From: an uncultured Clostridia bacterium
GTDB lineage: Bacteria; Bacillota; Clostridia; Christensenellales; Borkfalkiaceae
Length of the DNA stretch: 58,990 bases
Reading direction: 5' to 3'
Assembly: GCA_944363395.1 (NCBI GenBank)
Contig: CALVUC010000007.1
Coordinates: forward strand, 1-58,990
Every line of letters starts with the position of its first letter. Position 1 is the first letter of the stretch. Below the pieces are notes generated by a model. That model searched no databases, was not told the DNA's origin, and worked only from the letters and a program-made list of their open reading frames with translations. This document shows positions 51,063 through 58,990 of this stretch, in pieces. A program made the translations under genes and the position numbers.

Positions 51063-51962
51063 ATGCAAGCCAAGACCATACCTGCAAAACGCGCCGTCAG
51101 GCGGAAAAAGTTCAGGGTGAGCCGCGTCATCATCTACGCGGTCCTCGGGATCTGGACGCTGTTCCTGTTCCTTCCCGTGTATACGCTGCTCGTCTCGTCC
51201 ATCACGCCCGCCGAAGAGGCGTCGGCTTCGACGTTCACCTGGTTTCCCGCGCATCCCACCTTTCAGCCGTATGCGGACATCTTCCTGCACGACAACAACC
51301 TCGGGAAGATCGGTATGCCTACGCTGGTATACGGATTTATCAATACGCTCTGGATCACGCTGCTGCCCGTCGTGGTGGGGCTGATCGTGTCGGGACTTTC
51401 GGCATATGCGTACAGCAAGCTGGATTTCCCGGGACGCAAGGTCATCTTCAAGATCGCGTTCGCCATCTCCATGATCCCGCTCGGCGCGTTCAGCGTCATC
51501 TCCTTCTTGTACTACGACCTTCTGGGATGGACGGAGTCGGCGCTGCCGCTCATCATCCCCGGACTGTTCGGCAGCATGAACACCGTCTTTTTCCTGAAAA
51601 TGTACTATGAAACGGTGCCGAACGAGATCCTCGAGGCGGCAAAGATCGACGGAAAGGGGACGATCGGCGTGTTCTTCAGCATCCTCCTGCCCCTCGCGGT
51701 CCCCGCGTTCATCGCGCAGTTCATCTTCGGCTTCGTCGGCGGGTACAACAGCTACATGGGACCGCTGCTCTACCTGCCGCAGGACGATGCAAGCACCTGG
51801 ACGCTGCAGCTCGCGCTCTCCAAGATCGTGGATATCTTCCCGAACGACGCGAACATCCGCTGCGCTTCGATGGTGCTCGGGCTGCTCCCGCTCGTCGTGC
51901 TGTTCTGTTTCTGTCAAAAACTTTTCATCGAGGGCATCGCCGTCGGCGGTGTCAAGGGCTGA
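51063..51962 (+). CDS. Sugar ABC transporter permease, MalG type
   Basis: The 299-residue protein has six predicted helices and the EAA loop EAAKIDGKGTIGVFFSILLP. With the previous permease it forms the channel. The ATG at 51063 is two bases after the previous stop; the in-frame extension upstream lies inside that gene. No ATP-binding subunit gene follows, so the importer must use an ATPase encoded elsewhere, as MsmK-type ATPases serve several importers in other Firmicutes. Confidence 0.94.
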   Translation: MQAKTIPAKRAVRRKKFRVSRVIIYAVLGIWTLFLFLPVYTLLVSSITPAEEASASTFTWFPAHPTFQPYADIFLHDNNLGKIGMPTLVYGFINTLWITLLPVVVGLIVSGLSAYAYSKLDFPGRKVIFKIAFAISMIPLGAFSVISFLYYDLLGWTESALPLIIPGLFGSMNTVFFLKMYYETVPNEILEAAKIDGKGTIGVFFSILLPLAVPAFIAQFIFGFVGGYNSYMGPLLYLPQDDASTWTLQLALSKIVDIFPNDANIRCASMVLGLLPLVVLFCFCQKLFIEGIAVGGVKG

Positions 51963-51983
51963 TGCGGCAAAGGAGACAGTTTT

Positions 51984-54137
51984 ATGAAAAAAAGATTTGT
52001 TAGCATATTGCTTGCGCTCGCCCTCGGCGGCGGCGCGCTGCTCCCGGCGTGCGCGCCGGGGGACAGGGGGACCCTCATCGGATCCTATTCGGGCGGAGAG
52101 TACGACGTCAACGGCGACCTGCGCATCAACGAGGAGTTGTTCTTCCGCAACGGGCTCAAGGGCGTTTCGGCAGACCCGTTCGTGTTCGACAATACCTCCC
52201 GCGACGGGTACTACTACATCGTCTCGACGGACGGTCCCGCCTATATGTACCGCTCCAGGAACATGATGGATCTGGAGCCCGTCGGTCCCGCCGTCGTCGC
52301 CTCCAACGAGGCGGAAAAGGCGGTCGTGGACGTTACCCCGTTCTGGGCGCCCGAGATCGTATACGACGGCGAAGCAAACGGCGGAAAGGGGCTGTACTAT
52401 CTCTTCTTCTCCACCTACGGACAGGCGGGAGATTATGCGGGGGAAGCGGGGCTGCTCCCCAGCAGTACGACCTCGCCGCATCAGGTGCTGTTCGTCGCGA
52501 CCAGCGAGACGGCGCGCGGGCCTTACAGGCTCGTCAACATGAACGATCTCGATCATCAGGAGTACCGCAACGTCTGTACGGAACCGGGGACGCCTCTCTC
52601 CACCAAGGAGGATATGCCCTACGGCGTGGATGAAAACGGCGTGGCGCAGGCGGTGACGGAGGAGAACGAAGATTCGCTCTACCGTTTCGCCTATCCGACC
52701 GACAAGCTGCCCTATGCAGCGTACGGGTATTTCCCGCAGGAAGATTACATCAAGTATCTTTCCAAGTATCAGTCCGTCGAATACAACGAAGTGCTGCCCG
52801 GACTGCGGGCAGGGAACGCGGGGTACACGACCACCATCGACGCCCATCCCTTCGTGGACGAAGAGGGGAACAAGTGGCTGTACTGGACGGAGAACGACGA
52901 TAACAACAACATCTACTGCTGCCCGATGTACCACAACGACTGGCTGTATCCCAACCTCTCCGAGGCGAGACCGGTCGTCTGCTCGTGGTACTATACGGCG
53001 GAGGACTACCTGAACGCGCAGGAGGTCGCGCGGATGGAGGACGAACTGCACGCGATCTGTCCCGACTACGAATACGACGAAGGGGAAGGCGCGTTCGTCT
53101 GCACCGCGGGCCACGCGGAGCATCCCGCCCGCGCGCTGCCCGAAGGCGTCAGCTATCAGACGGACAGGACGGACGCCCGCGGCGAATACGGCAGCGACGA
53201 TTCGCACGTCAACGAGGGTCCGGAGGTCATCTATCACAACGGAAAGTATTACATGACCTTCTCCATCGGCAATTACAGGGACAACACCTACCGCGTCATG
53301 CAGGCGGTCTCCGACAAACCCAACGAAGGCTGGCGCAAGCTGCGTCCCGAAGAGGGCGGCGTCATCCTCTCGGGGCAGGATACGGGCTCGGAAGAGGTGA
53401 CGGGAACGGGGCATAACTCCATCATCACGATCGGAGATCAGCTCTTCATCTATTACCACACGCACGACGACCCGAGCATCATGGACACGCAGCGTCACGG
53501 CAACATCGATGAGCTCCGCTGGGTCACGATCAAGGACAAGGACGGCAACGATCTCGACGTGCTGTACGCAAACGGTCCTCAGGGCGTGCCGCAGCCGCGC
53601 ATCGAAGCGTACGCCGCGTACAAAAACATTGCGGAAGAGGCGAGCGTCAGCGTGACGGAGGGCGCGCTTGCGGAGGGCTCTTCGGAGCGCTGTCTCAACG
53701 ACGGGCTGCTCTCCGTGCTCCGCAGCGGGCTTTCCGAAGGCACGCGCGAGTTTGCGGACACCTATATCAAGGAGACGCAGATCACGCAGACCACGACGTT
53801 CTCCTTTGACTTCGAGGAGGGGCGCAGCGTCCGCGCCGTCCTCGTCTACACTTCCAAGAACGCTTCGGACATCTTCTTCAACATTCCCAAGATCGAGTTT
53901 GTCGGGACGGATGCCGACGGGAAGGAAGCGGTCTACTATCTCAAGGACGTAAAGCTGGATCAGAGTTTTTATCGGTTCCTGGAAGGCAGGGACATCGTCA
54001 CCTATGTGAATGTCGGCGCGTTCGCATTTGCAGAGTTCTACGAGCTCGAACGCATCACGAGCGTCCGGATCACGGTGGAAAAACCCGAAGGACAGGCGGT
54101 CGCGGGCATTTCCGAGATCCGCATCCTCGGCAAATAA
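51984..54137 (+). CDS. GH43-like five-bladed beta-propeller lipoprotein
   Basis: The 717-residue protein has a lipoprotein signal ending LLPAC. A propeller shows the three acidic positions of GH43-type enzymes: D64 in GVSADPFVF, D286 in TIDAHPFVDEEGNKWLYW and E411 in NEGPEVIYHNGKYYMTFS. Blades 1-2 are separated by an unusually long insertion (about 130-280), and a C-terminal beta-sandwich (about 545-717) is probably sugar-binding. GH43 enzymes remove alpha-L-arabinose or beta-D-xylose units. Family membership rests on motif spacing only. GCAAAGGAG precedes the ATG. Confidence 0.82.
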   Translation: MKKRFVSILLALALGGGALLPACAPGDRGTLIGSYSGGEYDVNGDLRINEELFFRNGLKGVSADPFVFDNTSRDGYYYIVSTDGPAYMYRSRNMMDLEPVGPAVVASNEAEKAVVDVTPFWAPEIVYDGEANGGKGLYYLFFSTYGQAGDYAGEAGLLPSSTTSPHQVLFVATSETARGPYRLVNMNDLDHQEYRNVCTEPGTPLSTKEDMPYGVDENGVAQAVTEENEDSLYRFAYPTDKLPYAAYGYFPQEDYIKYLSKYQSVEYNEVLPGLRAGNAGYTTTIDAHPFVDEEGNKWLYWTENDDNNNIYCCPMYHNDWLYPNLSEARPVVCSWYYTAEDYLNAQEVARMEDELHAICPDYEYDEGEGAFVCTAGHAEHPARALPEGVSYQTDRTDARGEYGSDDSHVNEGPEVIYHNGKYYMTFSIGNYRDNTYRVMQAVSDKPNEGWRKLRPEEGGVILSGQDTGSEEVTGTGHNSIITIGDQLFIYYHTHDDPSIMDTQRHGNIDELRWVTIKDKDGNDLDVLYANGPQGVPQPRIEAYAAYKNIAEEASVSVTEGALAEGSSERCLNDGLLSVLRSGLSEGTREFADTYIKETQITQTTTFSFDFEEGRSVRAVLVYTSKNASDIFFNIPKIEFVGTDADGKEAVYYLKDVKLDQSFYRFLEGRDIVTYVNVGAFAFAEFYELERITSVRITVEKPEGQAVAGISEIRILGK

Positions 54138-54146
54138 GGGGGCAAT

Positions 54147-57100
54147 ATGAAACTGAAAAAGATTGTTCTATTCGGTCTTACGCTCGTGTTCGCGGGAACG
54201 GCGACCGCCCTTGCGGCGTGCGAGACGGACAGCGGAAGCAAACAGCCGCCCGAATACACGATAGAAGACGGGCGCCCGAACGGGGAGCTCGCCGCTCCCG
54301 ACGAGGGCTTCGCCATCGACGGCGTGCTGGATGAGGCTGCGTATGAGGACATCCGCTGGCTGGAAGGCCCCGTCCTGCGTCCGTACTACACCAGCGACGG
54401 TCAGGGCGTCTACTACGATTACGACGTCATCCGCGCGCAGACGGAAAAGGCGGCGCAGGTCAAAATGGGGACCTATTACGGCGAAAAGGGCGTTTACATC
54501 GCCTATTCGTTCAAGGAACAGGCGGGGAAAGTCTGTTATGTCAATCCGTCCCGCAGGGCGTACCGCAACAGCGGCGTGGAGCTGCACATCGGCATCCCGT
54601 CCTCGCTCACGATGACGGGCGATGAAACGATCAGCCGCCTCACGGTCAACGCGAACGGCGCGCTGAGCATCGCCAAGACGCAGGGCGATATCTGGATGGC
54701 TCCGTACGGCACCGAAGACCCTGCCAATATGCCCTATGTCGGGCTGACGGGAAACGGCACGCGCACCGATGAAAACGCGGACAGGACGGAGTTCACCTTT
54801 GAACTCTTCCTCCCGTGGGGATATTTTGACGAAGTCGGCGGCGAAGGCACCGCGCAGAGCATGAAGGAAGGCGGCGACCTCGTCGTTGCGCCGGGCGTCA
54901 TCACCGCCAACAACTATACGGGTTCGGGGCAGACCGACCGTGAGTATTATGTGATCAGCGCCCGCCTCGACGACGGCGCCTGGTCGGATCCGCAGGGCTG
55001 GTACCATTTCAACAGGGGCGGCTACGAGGGGTACGGCATCACCGTCAAAGCGGCGCAGAACGGCACGGTGCAGGAGTGGATGGGCTACGACACGGCGCCC
55101 AAGAACAGCTCCGTCGTCTTTGTCACCAAGGCGGACGAGGGGTATGCGCTCAAAGAGTTCCGCGTCAACGGCGCGGCGGTCCCGAACGATCACATCCACT
55201 ATGATATGTATACCACGCTGGGCGCCCAGGCGGAAAGCAGCGCGCAGAAGGCGTATATCAGGATCCCGGAGGATGAGATCGCGGGCGATATCTCGGTGGA
55301 AGCGGTATTCGAGCCCCTTGACGCGGGCGAACAGACGCTCGTCGCGACCATTTACGGCGAAAGCAGGGAGAATGTTCTTGCAAACACAAAGGTCACCTTT
55401 ACGCGCGGCGATACGGCGATCGAGGGCGTGACGGACGGGAACGGCGTTCTCACCCTTTCCGGGCTCACGTCTGGATTGTATGACGTTGCGGTCGACAACC
55501 TTACATACAGGGGATTTGACGACTTTGTGTTCTTCTCGGCAGAGAAACAAAAAGAGATCGTCTTTGAGAAGAACGCCCTTTCGCTGGAGGGCAGCGAGAA
55601 CATCTCCAGCAACTATCTCGAGATCTACGGTAAGATCGGTTCGGTCGCGGACGGCTTTGTGTTCAGCGGATTCTTCGGGTTCGAGGGCGCAGATTACGAC
55701 GAGCTGGTCAACTTCACCAACACGGTGTACTTTATCACGGACAAAGCCTCCGGGGAGCAGTTCGGTTTCCGCTTTACGAAGTGGGGCAACTATCTCATGC
55801 TCAAATGCGAGGGCGCGGAGTACCACTTTGAAGGCGACGCGCAGGCGGTCGAATATTTCAAGCAGGAGAAGGGCGTACACTTCATGTTCGCCGTCGACAG
55901 CGAAGGAAATATTGCTGTCTATATGCGCCGCAGCGATACCGAGTGGATCAACCTTTCGACGTCGGGCTCCGTCCGCTTCCCCGTCGAAAAGGAGATCATG
56001 GCGGTCAACTTCGCCAAGCAGGACGACGGCAGCGCGAAGCACGTCGCCACCCTCCGCGACGGCAGCATCACGGTGGGGACGTCCAGAGTCGACCTTCCCG
56101 TCGACATCACGCTCAACGGCGGCGCGGAAGTGACGGGCGGGCGCGTCGAGATCCCTTCCGACATCGTCCTCGGCGATCGGGTGACGGTGACGCTCACGCC
56201 CGAACGGTATTACGGGGTGCAGGCTCTCAAAGTGAACGGCGCCATCGTCGACTGCGTTGAAGAGAACGGCGTGTACACCTACACGTTCACGGCGGAGAAG
56301 CAGAGCTATGCGATCGAAGCCTCGTTCGAGAGGATCGCGGGCGATTTTTCCGTTGTGCTGACGATCGCACCCTCGCTCACGGGCGCGGCGGACGATCTTC
56401 GCGTCGTCCTCATCGGCGGCTCCGTGCAGTACGAAGCCGTCAGGGGCGCGGGCAGCGTCTGGACGGCGGAAGGGCTTGCCTACGGCAGATATTCGGTCGT
56501 GGTCAGTTCCAGGTCGGGCGGCTATACCGTCGTGCGCGGGAACGCGGTGTTCTCTGCCGAAAACGGGAGCACGATCCTCTCCGTTACGGCGGACAACTAC
56601 GGCGACGACCGTACATATGCGCTGGAAGGCGAGAGCGATACGGAAGGCGGCATCGTCATTGCGGAAGGTCTCGGCGCAACGGCGCAGGGCTTTGTGTACG
56701 AAGGCTTCCTCGGCGTCGGCGGCGCGGGCGATCTCAACAATATCGGCGACAAGAACTATGCCGCGGCGCTTCGGTTCACGACGGCGAGCGGCGATCAGTT
56801 CCGCCTCTGCTTCTATATTTGGAACGGCAAATACTGGCTCGTCAAGGCATTCCGCGAGGGGCAGGAGAATACGGCGGCGAGCCACGAGTTCGCATTTACC
56901 GACAACACGGCGCTGATCGACTATGTGAAGCGGGAGAACGGCATCACTCTCTCCGTTGCGGCGGCGCCGGACGGCACGCTCACGGTGTATGCAATGACGA
57001 GCAGCTCGGAATGGCTGCTGATCGGCGAATGGCAGAGCCCGTTTGCGGTCACAAGTCCCATCGAAAAAGTGGAAGTGCTGCGTATGTTCCAAAGCGACAT

Positions 57101-58990
57101 CGAAGGCTGGACGGCAAAGGCGGAGGGCGAACTTCGCTTCGGCACGTCGGACGCGGACATTCCCGTCACGATAACGGGCGCGGGCAGCCTCACGGGCGGC
57201 ACGGTCGGCGTGAGCAGGGCAGACATCGGCGACACGGTGACCCTCACGATCACGCCTGCGGAAGGCTATGCGCTGAGCGGTCTGCAGCTGGACGGCAGCG
57301 ATGTCGAGTGGACGGACAACAAGGACGGGACATATTCGTATACCTTCACGGCGGTCAAGAGCCGCTATGCGCTCACGGTCGCGTTCGGCGTGCTCAGCGA
57401 TCTCGCGATCGAAGTGGACGTGTCGGCGGTCCCCGATGCTGCGGACGATCTTGTCCTGCGCCTGGAAAACAAGGCAGGGGAAGAGATCGCACTCACCCAA
57501 AGCGGCGCGGCGTGGACGGCGGAGGATATTCCCTACGGCGCGTATGTCGCGATCGTCGGCTCCAAGTCGGGCAGTTACACCGTCCTTCGCGAGGAGATCG
57601 CCTTCTCTGCGGAAAACGAGAGCGTCACGGTTTCCGTCACGGCGGACAACTACGGCGATAACCGCGTCTATACGCTGGAGGGCGAGACCGATCAGGAGAG
57701 CGGCGTCGTCATTGCAAAGGACCTCGGCGCGACGGCGGAAGGATTTGTCTTTACGGGCTTCCTCGGCGTCGGCGGCACGGGCGCTCTCAGCAATATCGGC
57801 GACAAGAACTATGCCGCGGGGCTTCGGTTCACGACGGCGAGCGGCGATCAGTTCCGCCTCTGCTTCTATATCTGGAACGGCAAATACTGGCTCATCAAGG
57901 CGTTCCGCGAGGGGCAGGAGAATACGGCGGCGAGCCACGAGTTCGCATTTACCGGCAACACGGTGCTGATCGACTATGTGAAGCAGAAGGACGGCATCAC
58001 GGTGACGATCGTGGCGGAGCCGGACGGCACGCTCACGGTGTACGCAAAGACGAGCGACGCGGAATGGACGTCGGTCGGCGAATGGCAGAGCCCGTTTGCG
58101 GTCACAAGCCCGATCGAGAAAGTGGAAGTGCTGCGTATGTTCCAGAACGGTCTCGAAGGCTGGACGGCTACCGTAGACGGCGAACTTCGCTTCGGCACGA
58201 CGGACACGGGTATCCCCGTCACTATCACGGGCGCGGGCAGCGTCACGGGCGGTACGGTCGACGTGAGCGAGGCGAGCCTCGGCGGCACGGTCACGGTGAC
58301 GCTCACGCCCGAAGAAAATTATATTCTCGGCAGCCTGAAGGTGGACGGCAGCGAAGTTTCCTGCGAAGAACAGGACGGCGTGTATACTTACACGTTCACG
58401 GCTTCCAAGATGGTCTATTCGGTGGAAGCAGCCTTTGTCAAAGCCGCAGGGACGTATACCGTCAATGTGACGATCGCGGGCGGCACGGCGGAAGCATCCG
58501 ATCTCGAGGTCGTGCTCACGAACGGCAGTATCAGTAAGACGGGCGTTTTGGGCGCGGACAATGTGTGGACGGTGGAAGGGCTTGCTTACGGCGGCTATAC
58601 GCTCATCGTCAGCTCCAAGTCGGGCGGCTACACGGTGCTTTCGCAGCAGGTGGAATTCACGGAAGGAAACGGAAGCGTCACGGTTTCCGTCACGGCGGAC
58701 AACTACGGCGATAACCGCGTCTATACGCTGGAAGGCGAGACCGATCAGGAGAGCGGCGTCGTCATTGCAAAGGACCTCGGCGCGACGGCGGAAGGGTTTG
58801 TCTTTACGGGCTTCCTCGGCGTCGGCGGCGCGGGCGCTCTCAGCAATATCGGCGACAAGAACTATGCCGCGGCGCTTCGGTTCACGACGGCGAGCGGCGA
58901 TCAGTTCCGTCTGTGCTTCTATATCTGGAACGGCAAATACTGGCTCATCAAGGCGTTCCGCGAGGGGCAGGAGAATACGGCGGCGAGCCA
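54147..58990 (+). CDS. Giant surface lipoprotein with 351-residue tandem repeats (3' end outside window)
   Basis: At least 1,614 residues; the frame is still open at the window end. The signal ends ALAAC. Residues about 30-260 are CBM9-like (GFAIDGVLDEAAYEDIRWL). Beta domains follow, including a divergent first lectin-like unit (SVADGFVFSGFFGFEGA, near 500). Then come tandem units starting near residues 835, 1186 and 1537, each exactly 351 residues: a lectin-like sandwich (VIA..LGATA.GFV), an InlB-type beta repeat (GGTVGVS...VTLTITPAEGYAL) and a prealbumin-like strand domain (VSVTADNYGDNRVYTLEG). No catalytic motif is seen; it probably is a glycan-binding or adhesive surface scaffold. Confidence 0.88.
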   Translation, partial: MKLKKIVLFGLTLVFAGTATALAACETDSGSKQPPEYTIEDGRPNGELAAPDEGFAIDGVLDEAAYEDIRWLEGPVLRPYYTSDGQGVYYDYDVIRAQTEKAAQVKMGTYYGEKGVYIAYSFKEQAGKVCYVNPSRRAYRNSGVELHIGIPSSLTMTGDETISRLTVNANGALSIAKTQGDIWMAPYGTEDPANMPYVGLTGNGTRTDENADRTEFTFELFLPWGYFDEVGGEGTAQSMKEGGDLVVAPGVITANNYTGSGQTDREYYVISARLDDGAWSDPQGWYHFNRGGYEGYGITVKAAQNGTVQEWMGYDTAPKNSSVVFVTKADEGYALKEFRVNGAAVPNDHIHYDMYTTLGAQAESSAQKAYIRIPEDEIAGDISVEAVFEPLDAGEQTLVATIYGESRENVLANTKVTFTRGDTAIEGVTDGNGVLTLSGLTSGLYDVAVDNLTYRGFDDFVFFSAEKQKEIVFEKNALSLEGSENISSNYLEIYGKIGSVADGFVFSGFFGFEGADYDELVNFTNTVYFITDKASGEQFGFRFTKWGNYLMLKCEGAEYHFEGDAQAVEYFKQEKGVHFMFAVDSEGNIAVYMRRSDTEWINLSTSGSVRFPVEKEIMAVNFAKQDDGSAKHVATLRDGSITVGTSRVDLPVDITLNGGAEVTGGRVEIPSDIVLGDRVTVTLTPERYYGVQALKVNGAIVDCVEENGVYTYTFTAEKQSYAIEASFERIAGDFSVVLTIAPSLTGAADDLRVVLIGGSVQYEAVRGAGSVWTAEGLAYGRYSVVVSSRSGGYTVVRGNAVFSAENGSTILSVTADNYGDDRTYALEGESDTEGGIVIAEGLGATAQGFVYEGFLGVGGAGDLNNIGDKNYAAALRFTTASGDQFRLCFYIWNGKYWLVKAFREGQENTAASHEFAFTDNTALIDYVKRENGITLSVAAAPDGTLTVYAMTSSSEWLLIGEWQSPFAVTSPIEKVEVLRMFQSDIEGWTAKAEGELRFGTSDADIPVTITGAGSLTGGTVGVSRADIGDTVTLTITPAEGYALSGLQLDGSDVEWTDNKDGTYSYTFTAVKSRYALTVAFGVLSDLAIEVDVSAVPDAADDLVLRLENKAGEEIALTQSGAAWTAEDIPYGAYVAIVGSKSGSYTVLREEIAFSAENESVTVSVTADNYGDNRVYTLEGETDQESGVVIAKDLGATAEGFVFTGFLGVGGTGALSNIGDKNYAAGLRFTTASGDQFRLCFYIWNGKYWLIKAFREGQENTAASHEFAFTGNTVLIDYVKQKDGITVTIVAEPDGTLTVYAKTSDAEWTSVGEWQSPFAVTSPIEKVEVLRMFQNGLEGWTATVDGELRFGTTDTGIPVTITGAGSVTGGTVDVSEASLGGTVTVTLTPEENYILGSLKVDGSEVSCEEQDGVYTYTFTASKMVYSVEAAFVKAAGTYTVNVTIAGGTAEASDLEVVLTNGSISKTGVLGADNVWTVEGLAYGGYTLIVSSKSGGYTVLSQQVEFTEGNGSVTVSVTADNYGDNRVYTLEGETDQESGVVIAKDLGATAEGFVFTGFLGVGGAGALSNIGDKNYAAALRFTTASGDQFRLCFYIWNGKYWLIKAFREGQENTAAS
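56649..58990 (+). repeat. Tandem 1,053-bp intragenic repeats
   Basis: Matching sequence GTCGTCATTGC begins near 56649 (as GGCATCGTCATTGC), 57702 and 58755, giving periods of exactly 1,053 bp twice. The second and third copies are almost identical over at least 57640-57900 against 58693-58953, whereas the first has drifted. The array probably continues beyond the window. Confidence 0.93.

Noticed and set aside
54168..57938. 1,256-codon minus-strand open frame
   Set aside because: It mirrors the repeats of the plus-strand giant lipoprotein, which has a signal peptide, ribosome-binding site and domain structure; the antisense product is repetitive and Arg-rich.

Overview
The window is a 59-kb, GC-rich stretch of a bacterial chromosome, almost certainly an uncultured, spore-forming, anaerobic member of the Clostridia. 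The evidence is the conserved Firmicutes block yicC-gmk-rpoZ-priA-def-fmt-rsmB-rlmN-rpe-thiN-rpmB-asp23-fakA-recG, an intact sporulation sigma factor of the SigK type, a candidate spoVM at its usual place after thiN, Fe-S enzymes typical of anaerobes, a single-membrane style set of lipoproteins and many near-consensus SigA promoters with 17-bp spacers. Genus or family cannot be read from the sequence.

Layout. 1-1450: the C-terminal end of a large serine recombinase, abutting a collagen-like surface protein fragment. 1636-5409: tRNA-Arg, a membrane-bound XRE regulator, a small secreted protein, an Fe-S aldo/keto reductase, and an ECF-type membrane protein paired with a DUF1893 protein. 5795-9178: an AraC regulator divergent from a DMT-type transporter that is translationally coupled to a family 2 glycosidase. 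9418-12948: L-serine dehydratase, tRNA-Leu, a DegV protein and sigK. 13052-16846: a methionine-synthesis operon, metF - reactivation domain - metH, in which cobalamin-dependent methionine synthase is split into two proteins. 16955-22645: rpsU, an unknown gene, a rhomboid protease, pcrA and ligA. 22790-37457: the housekeeping block from yicC to recG. It lacks remA, coaBC and the stp-prkC-rsgA trio found there in Bacillus; the place of stp-prkC-rsgA holds only a repeat element and a second, degenerate copy of the rlmN tail. 37539-37923: tmRNA with an unusually long, arginine-rich tag.

38062-58990 is accessory and the most interesting part. A zinc-ribbon/winged-helix protein is followed by a sugar isomerase coupled to an AraC regulator, then a long same-strand glycan locus: a GH31-type lipoprotein, a four-domain Ig-like lipoprotein, a lipoprotein with a CBM9-like N-terminus, a 614-residue ABC solute-binding lipoprotein, two permeases, a GH43-like lipoprotein, and a giant lipoprotein (more than 1,600 residues, running off the window) with tandem repeats of exactly 351 residues. 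No importer ATPase is encoded. The likely scheme is that surface-anchored enzymes and binding proteins trim and hold a glycan, the ABC system imports the oligosaccharide, and the AraC protein controls expression.

Whole-genome context, the window edges and every functional claim that depends on homology were judged from motifs and synteny only; no database search was run.
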